64,000 bases of DNA from Natrinema hispanicum (GTDB lineage Archaea > Halobacteriota > Halobacteria > Halobacteriales > Natrialbaceae), in contig NZ_FOIC01000016.1 of assembly GCF_900111485.1 (NCBI RefSeq), positions 1 to 64,000 on the forward strand. The letters are read 5' to 3'. The notes under the pieces were generated by a model, which saw only the letters and a list, made by a program, of their open reading frames with translations, had not been told where the DNA came from and ran no database searches. Below, piece by piece: positions 17,915 to 25,904 of this stretch. A program made the position numbers and the translations under genes. Each line of letters starts with the position of its first letter. Within the stretch, counting starts at the first letter, position 1.

Positions 17915-18433
17915 GTGGATGCTGCGGCCACAGTCGCGCGAGCAGCCTTCGAGCATGCAGGCGAGATGGCAACCCTCGAGTACGGACGCCCGGCTGCCGT
18001 CTTGGGTGCCGTCCGGCTCGCCGCCCGTCGCACCGATGTCGGTGAACCCGACCGCGACCGGATCGCGGCGACGTTCGATGTCGATCCGGAGCGTGTCGTC
18101 CACGCCGACGAGTTGTTGGCGACGTATCTGAGTCCGCCTGCCGATGCCGACGAGATCCGCTCGCTTCGGCGGACGCTCATCGTGGCCCAGGAGGTCCTGG
18201 CCGCGGTCGAGCGTGGCCGCAGCGCTGGCCCCGAGCTTCCGGGCTCGTACCTCGCTGACGCCGCGCCCTTCCTGCTCGCCCGCGCGAGCAGCCACCTCGA
18301 CGCCCGCACCGACTGCGAGTACCCGGGGCTCGACGCGGCGGCACTTCGTGACCACATCGACCGACTCGAGGCCGACCTCGAACTCGCCCGGCTCGGCACG
18401 AAACTCTACGGACTGGTGTCTACTGAGAACTAA
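17915..18433 (+). CDS. uncharacterised alpha-helical protein
   Basis: A 172-residue, mostly helical and acidic protein with no catalytic motif. A stretch reading AAVLGAVRLAARRTDVGEPD, then FDVDPERVVHADELL, is faintly reminiscent of a cyclin-like repeat of TFB, but the similarity is weak. The GTG at 17915 is the first usable start. The frame upstream remains open to a stop near 17828 and continues in the same style without ATG, GTG or TTG, so the annotated start may be too late or the true start may have been lost. Codon use is like its neighbours. Function unknown. Confidence 0.6.
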   Translation: MDAAATVARAAFEHAGEMATLEYGRPAAVLGAVRLAARRTDVGEPDRDRIAATFDVDPERVVHADELLATYLSPPADADEIRSLRRTLIVAQEVLAAVERGRSAGPELPGSYLADAAPFLLARASSHLDARTDCEYPGLDAAALRDHIDRLEADLELARLGTKLYGLVSTEN

Positions 18434-18442
18434 GCGAGCCGC

Positions 18443-19300
18443 TTACCGGATGTAGTTGGCCTCGTCGCCGAGTTTGTGTCGGAACGCCCGGTAGGCGTTT
18501 TCGCCGCGCTCGGTCAACTCGACGACGCGCCGACGGCCGACGGACTCGATCGTGACGTAGCCGTCATCGGCCAGCGGCTCGAGGACGTGGGTATCTAGCA
18601 CCCGAAACGCACCCTTGTCATCGCCGGCGCGCTCGTCGGGTGCGCGACGGTCGGCCATAAACGAGAGGTTCCGGTCGCGAGCGTACTCGATGAGGTCTTT
18701 CTTCTTCGGTGGGCTCGTCCGATCGTCGTGATATCCCTCCCACGCGTCAGGATCGGCCAGAAACTCCATGATCGCGACCTGATCGCGTGTCGGCGACTCG
18801 ATCGGGTAGGTCGGAATCCCCTCGATCTCGTCGACCCCGAAGGAGCCGGGTTCGGTCGTCCCGTCGTGGGCGTACGTCGACGGGTCGACGTAGTATGCGT
18901 GGGCGTCAGTCGAGACGTCCATACACGCAATCGTCGCGCCGATCGCCGGGATCGTCCCCGCTCCTGATACATTGACGTACACCTGGTCGTCGGCGTGTTT
19001 CGCGGCGATCGTCGTCACGTCTCCGAGGACCGCATAGACGTCCGTCAGATCGCATTTCCAGGTCCGAACCTCCGGGACGATCGACTCGAGTTCGTCGCGT
19101 AACTCGTCGTGATACTCGGCTGTCGCGGTTGCGTTTCGCTCGATGTGGCCATCCTGTCGATCGCTGTCCCCATGGTCGTGGACCGCGTGATCGTCCTCGA
19201 GCAGATAGACGAGATCGGCTCGCTGGTCGCGAATCGGCTCGAGGATCCGATCGAACTCGTAGCCAAGCGGGACGACGTGGACGCGCTTGACGATATCCAT
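18443..19300 (-). CDS. CARF-like domain and winged-helix regulator (HFX_2341/DUF6293 type)
   Basis: The 285-residue protein has an N-terminal Rossmann-like domain (about 1-165) with VHVVPLGYEFDRI, DLVYLLEDD, and a glycine-rich VYVNVSGAGTIPAIGATIA. This matches the CARF-like sensor domains that bind nucleotide ligands. The second half (about 185-285) is a winged-helix domain containing KKKDLIEYARDRNLSFM and LEPLADDGYVTIESVGRRRVVELTERG. I recognise it as the haloarchaeal HFX_2341/DUF6293 family. Such proteins probably read a small nucleotide signal and bind DNA. No CRISPR or nuclease gene is nearby, so the ligand and targets are open. Confidence 0.78.
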   Translation of the reverse strand: MDIVKRVHVVPLGYEFDRILEPIRDQRADLVYLLEDDHAVHDHGDSDRQDGHIERNATATAEYHDELRDELESIVPEVRTWKCDLTDVYAVLGDVTTIAAKHADDQVYVNVSGAGTIPAIGATIACMDVSTDAHAYYVDPSTYAHDGTTEPGSFGVDEIEGIPTYPIESPTRDQVAIMEFLADPDAWEGYHDDRTSPPKKKDLIEYARDRNLSFMADRRAPDERAGDDKGAFRVLDTHVLEPLADDGYVTIESVGRRRVVELTERGENAYRAFRHKLGDEANYIR

Positions 19301-19535
19301 ATCCCGAGAGGTGTGTCAGGAAAAAATAACAACTCCGGAATCGATGGTCGTGACTCGAGTCGAACCCGACCGACCACTGGCACGTTCGGCTATCCGACTG
19401 TTCTATCTTCGGGGTGGGAGTGAAAGGGACGACAAGGCTTTCAACGTATTCTCGATGGCGGTGGGGGTAACAGTAATACCTTGTTGACACACTCGGCGAA
19501 ACGTTGAGAACGCCCGCCGCCCTACGTCGGAACAG

Positions 19536-20210
19536 ATGGCCGCCTACGACGCGATCTGTTTCGATCTCGACAGCACCCTCTGTGAGCCGACTCAGGACGC
19601 CACCGACCTGCTCGCGTCGACGTTCGAGCGCGCCGGCTACGAGCAGTTCTGTACGCCGGCAGAGCTGCGGGCCGCAGTCCCCGACCTGCCGACCGCCGAG
19701 ACGGATCGCGAGTTCTACGAACACCTCTTTGCCGAAGTCGCAACTCGATCTGGCGTCGAGACGGAGATCGCGCCGACGCTCGCCGCGGAGTACCTCGAAG
19801 TGCGAGATCCAACCGCCGTCGAGTTCCGTCCCGGCGCGCAAACCGCGCTCGAGCACGCCCGCGACCGAGGGCAGGTCGGCCTCATCACGAACGGCGGTCG
19901 GCCGACACAGACCCAGAAGCTCCGGACGCTCGGTATCGAGGATGCCTTCGACGTGCGGGTGTTTACCGAACCGAGCGCCGGCATCGCTCCCAAACCGAGC
20001 GCGGCACCGTTCGAACACGCGCTGACCGAACTCGAGGTCACGCCGGATGCGGCGATCCACGTCGGCGACTCACTCCACGCCGACATCGCGGGTGCAAACG
20101 CGATGGGGCTCGATTCGGCCTGGCTCGATCTCGGCCGCGAGGACGGCCCCGGCGATCACGTGCCGACCTACGAACTCGCGTCGCTCGAGGGGCTCGAGAC
20201 GATCGTCTGA
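19536..20210 (+). CDS. HAD-family hydrolase
   Basis: This 224-residue protein carries DLDSTL (nucleophile Asp10 and Asp12), LITNGG, a lysine in APKPSAAPFE, and HVGDSLHADIAGA, the full set of HAD motifs, with a helical cap between motifs one and two. The DLDSTL and THGD-like ending resemble haloacid dehalogenase/pyrimidine nucleotidase types. The substrate is unknown. The TTGTTGACAC stretch upstream (19482-19491) is a weak promoter candidate. Confidence 0.82.
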   Translation: MAAYDAICFDLDSTLCEPTQDATDLLASTFERAGYEQFCTPAELRAAVPDLPTAETDREFYEHLFAEVATRSGVETEIAPTLAAEYLEVRDPTAVEFRPGAQTALEHARDRGQVGLITNGGRPTQTQKLRTLGIEDAFDVRVFTEPSAGIAPKPSAAPFEHALTELEVTPDAAIHVGDSLHADIAGANAMGLDSAWLDLGREDGPGDHVPTYELASLEGLETIV

Positions 20211-20224
20211 GCAACTGGCCTGGG

Positions 20225-20758
20225 CTAGTTTTCGGGCAGGAGGTCCGTATGGACCAGCGCGCGGTACTGCGTATCGGTTCCCTCCTCGAGGCGCTTGAGC
20301 AGCGCCGCCGCATCGGTGAAGCTCTCGGGGAGTTCGAACGGATCACTGTCGTCGTCGTCGCGTTGTTTACAGAACTGGACGAACGCCAGCAGGTTCTCGT
20401 GGGCACCGATGCGAGCGTAGACGACGCCGATGTCTTGGTCGACCGCGTCCTGCCAGGTCTCGATCATCGGTTCGACCGCCTGCCGGGGTTTGCGCAGTTG
20501 CTCGGCCAGTTCCGTCGCGTCGACGCCGCCCTCACCGACCAGCCCGTCGAAGACCGACTGGAGGTCGTTGCTGGCGTCTGTAAGCGGCGGCGCGTCCGCT
20601 TCGGCCTCAACGAGCTCGGCGAACGCCTCCAGTTCATCGCGCCGGACCGCGACGGGATAGACGAAGTCGTGTGTCTCCTTCGGGAGCGTGTACGATTGCC
20701 CTTCGATGCCCTGCTCCCCAGGGCTCGTCTTTCCCAGCATTAGATCGAGGATTCCCAT
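20225..20758 (-). CDS. conserved-looking haloarchaeal protein of unknown function
   Basis: The 177-residue protein begins MGILDLMLGKTSPGEQG and is acidic and mostly helical, without membrane segments or cysteine clusters. A middle segment (LEAFAELVEAEAD) and a C-terminal one (FTDAAALLKRLEEG) could form helical bundles. I do not recognise the family. It converges with the HAD gene, 14 bases between stops. Codon usage and the clean boundaries make it a real gene. Confidence 0.68.
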   Translation of the reverse strand: MGILDLMLGKTSPGEQGIEGQSYTLPKETHDFVYPVAVRRDELEAFAELVEAEADAPPLTDASNDLQSVFDGLVGEGGVDATELAEQLRKPRQAVEPMIETWQDAVDQDIGVVYARIGAHENLLAFVQFCKQRDDDDSDPFELPESFTDAAALLKRLEEGTDTQYRALVHTDLLPEN

Positions 20759-20888
20759 ACCCGAAACAGGTGTCGTGAGGCGAATAAGTGTTCCGCGGTC
20801 AACTCGAGATGTCTTCGATTACGATCGCTCTTCGGTGAGCAATCGAGATGCTATCGACGACCGAAACGGGCCGGCTCACGCTGTCGTG

Positions 20889-21461
20889 CTACCAATCGTC
20901 GCCAAGTGCCGCCTTCGCGCCGCCGTAGCCGCTTGCCGTCGTCCACGTGCGATCGCTTGCTACGTGTTCGACCTCGTACCCACCGCCGCAGGCCCCACAG
21001 CGGTACTGGTCGGGTGTCTTCACCGGTTTCGAGGCCCGGTGGCGTTTCGCGCGCCAGTCGCAGTCGGCCTCGAGACACCGGAGGACGTACCGTGGCTCCA
21101 CGAACGTCTCGCAATAGCGCGGGGCCTCGAGCGCGGCCGCTCGCTTTCGAAACCGGTCGCCGTGACCGGACTCGCCGAACTGCTGGAACTCCCATGCGTG
21201 AACGAGTTCGTGGCGGACGATCCCTGCGAACGCGGGCCACTCGTAGCGCTCGTAGGCCCGTCGGGCGAGGACGATCGTCGCCACCTCGCGATCGGCGTGC
21301 CACCGACACGCGCCCGCCCGGCGGCGCGCTCGCGTCGAGACGGCCCACTCGATGGCTCCGAGGTCGATCGCGAGCTCATGTTCGTCGCGTACCTCGCGGG
21401 CGTGAATCCGAGCGCGGGCGACGATTTCATCGTCGAGCGTGGTCGTCTCGCCGTCTGTCAC
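20889..21461 (-). CDS. SprT-like zinc metalloprotease
   Basis: The 190-residue protein contains HELVHAWEFQ (His84, Glu85, His88) and a downstream HGDRF with His100, the HExxH and third-ligand pattern of SprT/Spartan-type metalloproteases. A C-terminal zinc ribbon follows, with CLEADC and CGAC pairs. In eukaryotes Spartan degrades DNA-protein crosslinks; the archaeal role is inferred to be similar but unproven. The GTG at 21461 is chosen because the family usually starts shortly before DDEIVARARIHA. A longer version from a TTG at 21551 would add 30 residues of no clear character. Confidence 0.8.
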   Translation of the reverse strand: MTDGETTTLDDEIVARARIHAREVRDEHELAIDLGAIEWAVSTRARRRAGACRWHADREVATIVLARRAYERYEWPAFAGIVRHELVHAWEFQQFGESGHGDRFRKRAAALEAPRYCETFVEPRYVLRCLEADCDWRAKRHRASKPVKTPDQYRCGACGGGYEVEHVASDRTWTTASGYGGAKAALGDDW

Positions 21462-21588
21462 GACCTCGAAAAGGGAGACCGTCGCCGAAATTCTTCCGGT
21501 GATACGACCGTGCACCGATCGAACTCGAGACACTGCCGCAGGTGTTAGCAATTTAGCTGAAGAATTTTGTTAAGGTTACTAGTCTATA

Positions 21589-21606
21589 GGCTGCTTAATA
21601 GCAGCC
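21589..21606. promoter_or_regulatory. inverted repeat upstream of the zinc exporter
   Basis: GGCTGCTTAATAGCAGCC is a perfect 6-base inverted repeat around an AT core, 36 bases before the CDF start, inside a locally AT-rich stretch (21551-21640). TTAATA could itself serve as TATA box, so a bound repressor here would block initiation. A metal-responsive regulator is the obvious guess but is not shown. Confidence 0.45.
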
Positions 21607-21642
21607 GAATTAATAAGCTAGACACACCGAGTTCGACTATCG

Positions 21643-22617
21643 ATGAGTCACAACGAGTCGGCGCACACCCACGACGACTCACACGACGGCCACGATCACG
21701 ACCACGGTGGACATGGGCACGGACACGGCCACGGCCACGGTGGCGAGTCGACGAGCAGCCGCAAGCTTGCCGCCGTCTCGCTGATCAACGTCGTCGGCTT
21801 TCTCGTCGAACTCGTGGGTGGGCTGGCGTTTGGCTCGGTCGCGCTCGTCAGCGACGCCGTCCACATGCTGTTCGACGCGCTCGCGTACGTGATGGCCTTC
21901 GCCGCCTCCTACGTCGCCGAACACTACGGCGACGATGAGCGCTGGTCGTACGGCCTCCACCGCCTCGAGCCGTTTGCTGCCTTCCTCAACGGCCTGTTGC
22001 TCCTGCCGATGGTCGCGTTCATCCTCTGGGAGTCATACCAGCGGTTTCTCGAGCCCATCGCTATCGGGACTGGGCCGACGATCGCTATCGCTATCGGCGG
22101 CCTCCTGGTCAACGTCGGTTCAGTCTTCGTCCTCCATGGCGACGCGATGAGTCTCAACGAGAAGGGCGCGTTCTACCACCTGCTGGGCGACGCTGGCGGC
22201 TCGGTCGCCGTCATCGTCTCCGTGGTGGCGATCGACGTAACCGGAATCAGCGTCATCGACCCGATTGCTGCGGCGCTGATCGCCGTCGTCGTCACCTGGT
22301 CGGCGATCACGGTGTTGCGTGGCAGCGGCGAGATCTTCTTCCTCAAAACGCCCCTCAAGAGCGACGAGATTCAGTCGCACATCCGCGAGATCGACGGCGT
22401 CGATGCGGTCGACGACTTCCACGCCTGGCAGATCTGCAGTCAGATCACGGTCGCGACGGTCCACGTCGAAACAGACGTCGAGACGATGCTCGAAGCCGAG
22501 TCGGTCACGCGCCGGGTCCACGACGAACTCGCCGGCCACGGCGTCGATCACGCCACCGTCGAACTCTCGCCGCGCTACGACGACCGCGACCTTCATCTGG
22601 ATACGCACTGTCACTGA
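21643..22617 (+). CDS. cation diffusion facilitator (zinc exporter)
   Basis: The 324-residue transporter has a very His-rich N terminus (residues 8-34, alternating His-Gly and His-Asp) followed by six membrane helices and a cytoplasmic C-terminal domain. The metal site is seen as SDAVHMLFDAL in helix 2 (HxxxD) and HLLGDAGGS in helix 5, as in CzcD/ZitB-type zinc/proton antiporters. The C-terminal domain has DDFHAWQICSQ and repeated HVE elements. It expels zinc or a related ion. The His-rich arm probably binds metal. An inverted repeat sits in its promoter. Confidence 0.92.
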   Translation: MSHNESAHTHDDSHDGHDHDHGGHGHGHGHGHGGESTSSRKLAAVSLINVVGFLVELVGGLAFGSVALVSDAVHMLFDALAYVMAFAASYVAEHYGDDERWSYGLHRLEPFAAFLNGLLLLPMVAFILWESYQRFLEPIAIGTGPTIAIAIGGLLVNVGSVFVLHGDAMSLNEKGAFYHLLGDAGGSVAVIVSVVAIDVTGISVIDPIAAALIAVVVTWSAITVLRGSGEIFFLKTPLKSDEIQSHIREIDGVDAVDDFHAWQICSQITVATVHVETDVETMLEAESVTRRVHDELAGHGVDHATVELSPRYDDRDLHLDTHCH

Positions 22618-22725
22618 GGACCCAGTGGTTCGGGGTCACAACGTCTCTCGATCGAGTCTCCATCGGTCGGATCTCGAGTGAGCAGCCACCCGGACCTTTA
22701 TCATCTCGAACCAATTCGATGGTTT

Positions 22726-24168
22726 ATGCACATTGACACCATCTCGTCCGCGCGGGAACTCGCGGACGCGATCCGACGCGGAGAGCGATCCTCGCTGGCA
22801 GTTGTCGAAGCCCTCCTCGAGCGGATCGAGGCGGCAAGCGACCTGAACGCCTACGTGACGCTCATCGCGGACGCGGCTCGGGAGCGTGCTCGCGAAGCCG
22901 ACCGCGCGGCAGCGGCCGGCGAGGATCTCGGCCCGCTACACGGGGTTCCGGTCGCGATCAAGGATCTCCGGGATCGAAAAGCGGGCGTCCGAAACACGAT
23001 GGGGCTAGCTCCGCTGTCGGACCACGTCGCCAGCACGGACTCGATCACCGTCGAGCGACTCGAGGCGGCTGGGGCAGTGATCGTCGGCACCACCAACACG
23101 CCGGCGCTTGCTCACACGATCAAGACCGACAACCGTCTCGTCGGGGCGACGGCGACGCCGTTCGACCTCGAGCGGTCGGCCGGCGGCTCCTCCGGTGGCT
23201 CCGCGGCGGCGGTCGCGGCCGGCCTCACGACGTTCGCCACCGGCTCGGACATCGGCGGCTCCCTTCGGGTGCCGGCGTCGTGTTGTAACGTCGTCGGCCT
23301 CAAACCCAGCTTCGGGCGCGTGCCGGCCGGTTCCCGGCTCGATTCTTTTGGCACACACACGCCGTTCATGATTGGCGGGCCGATCGGTCGGTCGACCGAA
23401 GACGTCGCGCTCGCGTTCGACATTCTCTCGGGACAGGACGACCGCGATCCGCTCAGCGTGCCGGACGGCGACGACGTGCTCCCGGCGACGGATCGGCTGG
23501 CAGACGACCTCTCCATCGGGTACAGCCCGAATCTGGATCTACAACCTGTCGACCCGACCGTCCGTGCGATCGTCGGCGACGCCGTCGACGACCTCGCGGC
23601 TGCGGGCGTGGCCGTCACCGATGTCGACGTCTCGCTGCCGGACTACGAACCGCTGCGATCGGCGTATTACACGCAGGTCGGCGGCTACTTCGCTGCGCTC
23701 GCGGCCCGAGTCGAGGAGCGGTTCGGGATCGACCTCGAGACTGCCGACGTCGAGGAAACACTTCTGTCAACGATCGCGCTGGCAAACGACACGAGTGCGG
23801 TCGAGGAACGACTCGCGAACGGCCTCCGGACGCAGGCCTACGACGCGATCGAGGACGCGCTGGCGGGCCACGATGCGCTCGTGACGCCGACGCTGACGGT
23901 ACCTCCCTACGGGAAACGACTGGCCGACCGGTATCCGACGACGATCGACGGACAGGACGTCGACGGGATTCCGACCGATGCGATGCTCACCTGGATATTC
24001 AATCTGACCGGCCATCCGGCCGCGTCGGTCCCCGCAGGCCTTACAGACGATGGCCTGCCGGTCGGCCTGCAGATCGTCGGCCGCCGATATGCAGAGGCGG
24101 ACGTGCTCGCGGTTGCTGCGGCCCTCGAGCGGGTCCGGCCGTGGACTGGCCACTATCCGGATAGCTGA
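22726..24168 (+). CDS. amidase (amidase signature family)
   Basis: This 480-residue enzyme hydrolyses an amide, substrate unknown. The Ser-cisSer-Lys triad is visible: Lys79 in VAIKDL, cis-Ser155 in GGSSGG, and nucleophile Ser179 in GSDIGGS. Unlike GatA it lacks the neighbouring gatB and gatC genes, and the C terminus (DGLPVGLQIVGRRYAEADVL) is generic for the family. The start at 22726 gives the standard amidase beginning and has a CTTTATC TATA-like box about 30 bases upstream; the in-frame upstream ATG... GTG region is rejected for that reason. Confidence 0.88.
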   Translation: MHIDTISSARELADAIRRGERSSLAVVEALLERIEAASDLNAYVTLIADAARERAREADRAAAAGEDLGPLHGVPVAIKDLRDRKAGVRNTMGLAPLSDHVASTDSITVERLEAAGAVIVGTTNTPALAHTIKTDNRLVGATATPFDLERSAGGSSGGSAAAVAAGLTTFATGSDIGGSLRVPASCCNVVGLKPSFGRVPAGSRLDSFGTHTPFMIGGPIGRSTEDVALAFDILSGQDDRDPLSVPDGDDVLPATDRLADDLSIGYSPNLDLQPVDPTVRAIVGDAVDDLAAAGVAVTDVDVSLPDYEPLRSAYYTQVGGYFAALAARVEERFGIDLETADVEETLLSTIALANDTSAVEERLANGLRTQAYDAIEDALAGHDALVTPTLTVPPYGKRLADRYPTTIDGQDVDGIPTDAMLTWIFNLTGHPAASVPAGLTDDGLPVGLQIVGRRYAEADVLAVAAALERVRPWTGHYPDS

Positions 24169-24221
24169 ACGGCGGTCCAAAACGGACCGAGCAGAGAGCC
24201 TGACAGCGAAAAGTCAGTTGT

Positions 24222-25016
24222 TCAGGCCTCGAGTGCGAGTCCCGCTTCGGCCAGTGCGTCCTCGGTCGAGAGATCGTCGTGGACGACGCCGGCGACCGCG
24301 CGGGCGATCGCTTCGGGGTCTTCGTGTTGGAAGATCGACCGGCCCATCGAGACACCGGCACCGCCGGCGTCCATCACGCCACGGACCATCTCGATGGTCT
24401 CGCGGTCGGTTCCCTTCGAGCCGCCGGCGATGACGACCGGCAGCCGGGTCGACTCGACGACGTGCTGGAAGCTGTCGGCGTCGCCGCTGTAGCCCGTTTT
24501 GACGATGTCGGCACCCAGTTCTTCGGCGAGGCGAACAGCGTGGCCGAGCGCGTCGGGGTCTTCGGGGTCGACGCCCGGGCCGCGGGCGTAGGCCATCGCG
24601 AGGACCGGCATCCCGAAGCGGTCTGCTTTCTCGGTGACCTCAGAGAGCTGGGTGAGCTGGTCGGGCTCGTGGTCCGAGCCGACGTTGATGTGGAAGGAGA
24701 CGGCGTCGGCACCGGCACGGATCGCCTCCTCGACGGTGCCGGTCATGCGCTTGTCGTTCTCGTCGGGGCCGATCGTCGTCGAGCCATTGAGATGGACGAT
24801 GTAGCCCTTGTCGTTCTTGTTGTCGTGGACGCGCGGCGCGATCCCCTTCTGTGTGAGAACCGCGTCCGCGCCACCGCTGGTGACGCCATCGATTGTCGAT
24901 TCGATGTCTTTCAATCCCTGGACGGCACCGATTGTGATGCCGTGGTCCATTGGGACGATTACGTACGATCCGTCTGTCCCGATTCGATCGAGTCGTGCGT
25001 CAGTTCCGACAGTCAT
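24222..25016 (-). CDS. 2-amino-3,7-dideoxy-D-threo-hept-6-ulosonate synthase
   Basis: This 264-residue aldolase of the FbaB/DhnA type makes ADH, the first dedicated intermediate of the archaeal route to 3-dehydroquinate. Key features are VPMDHGITIG (Asp24-His25), AYARGPG and the Schiff-base Lys173 in DIVKTGYSGD. It follows trpA by 24 bases on the same strand, so precursor supply and tryptophan synthesis are likely co-transcribed. A class I fructose-bisphosphate aldolase is the alternative reading, but the trp context and DHQ synthase II nearby favour ADH synthase. Confidence 0.88.
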   Translation of the reverse strand: MTVGTDARLDRIGTDGSYVIVPMDHGITIGAVQGLKDIESTIDGVTSGGADAVLTQKGIAPRVHDNKNDKGYIVHLNGSTTIGPDENDKRMTGTVEEAIRAGADAVSFHINVGSDHEPDQLTQLSEVTEKADRFGMPVLAMAYARGPGVDPEDPDALGHAVRLAEELGADIVKTGYSGDADSFQHVVESTRLPVVIAGGSKGTDRETIEMVRGVMDAGGAGVSMGRSIFQHEDPEAIARAVAGVVHDDLSTEDALAEAGLALEA

Positions 25017-25040
25017 TGCGGGAGTGTAGCAAGCTTGCAG

Positions 25041-25904
25041 TTATGGCTGTTCTGGTTCCGGTGCCACTTCCTCGTCTGCCTCGTTCTCGGTCCCACGGCG
25101 TGCGCCGCGTTTGAGTTCCGCGGCTTTGGCCTCGAGCGCGTCGATCGCGTCGCTTGGATCGTCGCTCGAGGCGATCAGATCGATGAGTGCGCTGCCGACG
25201 ATGACGCCGTCAGCGCCGGCCTCGATGATCTCGGCGGCGTGGTCGCCCTCGCTGACGCCGAAGCCGACTGCCTTGGGGACGTCGTACTCGGAGAGGCGTG
25301 CGAGACTGTCGTGGGTCGCTCCGGAGACGTTCGCGCGTGCACCCGTCGTCCCGAGCCGGGCCTGTACGTAGGCAAAGCCCGAAACCTGCGACATGATCGT
25401 CTCGAGGCGCTCGCCCTCGGTCGTCGGCGCGACGATGAAGACGAGATCGAGCCCATGATCGTCACAGGCCGCACGGAGCGGTTCGGACTCCTCGGCGGGC
25501 AGGTCAGGGACGATGATCCCCGAGAGCCCGGCTTCGGCGGCTCGCTCCACGAATGGCTTGACATCAGGCTCGGAGCCATACTGCAGGATCATGTTGTAGT
25601 AGGTCATCACCAGCAGCGGTGCCTCGGTCTCTATGTCATCGACCAGTTCGAAGAATCCCTGGGGGGTCGTTCCAGCATCGAGCGCGCGGTTGATCGCGGC
25701 CTGAATCGTCGGCCCCTCGGCGATCGGCTCCGAAAACGGGAGGCCGAGTTCGATCAGGTCCGAGCCGCCGCGATCCAGCGCCTCGACGTATTCTTTGGTA
25801 TCCTCGAGCGAGGGGTCACCCGCCGTAATGTAGGTGATCAGGGCAGGGTGGTTCTCGCGAATGGCGGCTTCGATGTCGCTCTCGATCGATGTCTCGTCGC
25901 TCAC
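25041..25904 (-). CDS. trpA: tryptophan synthase alpha chain
   Basis: This 287-residue barrel subunit cleaves indole-3-glycerol phosphate and passes indole to TrpB. It has the catalytic Glu52 in [10 protein letters not shown] and the phosphate-binding [11 protein letters not shown] and GVIVGSAL stretches. The residue equivalent to catalytic Asp60 of the Salmonella enzyme is Glu63 (PIAEGPTIQ instead of PLADGPTIQ). The C-terminal tail is acidic and variable. It starts with GTG overlapping the trpB stop by 4 bases (GTGA), showing translational coupling. Confidence 0.95.
   Translation of the reverse strand: MSDETSIESDIEAAIRENHPALITYITAGDPSLEDTKEYVEALDRGGSDLIELGLPFSEPIAEGPTIQAAINRALDAGTTPQGFFELVDDIETEAPLLVMTYYNMILQYGSEPDVKPFVERAAEAGLSGIIVPDLPAEESEPLRAACDDHGLDLVFIVAPTTEGERLETIMSQVSGFAYVQARLGTTGARANVSGATHDSLARLSEYDVPKAVGFGVSEGDHAAEIIEAGADGVIVGSALIDLIASSDDPSDAIDALEAKAAELKRGARRGTENEADEEVAPEPEQP

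Noticed and set aside
18443-19300. Defence island around the CARF-like regulator
   Set aside because: No nuclease, Cas, restriction or toxin genes in the neighbourhood; flanking genes are metabolic or unknown.
18906-20060. A 384-codon minus-strand frame that runs across the CARF-like and HAD genes
   Set aside because: It overlaps two genes with clear motifs, crosses their intergenic region, and its product is Arg-rich without any domain.
22726-24168. Amidase read as GatA
   Set aside because: No gatB or gatC nearby, and this organism shows the GatDE system through gatD; the signature alone does not identify GatA.
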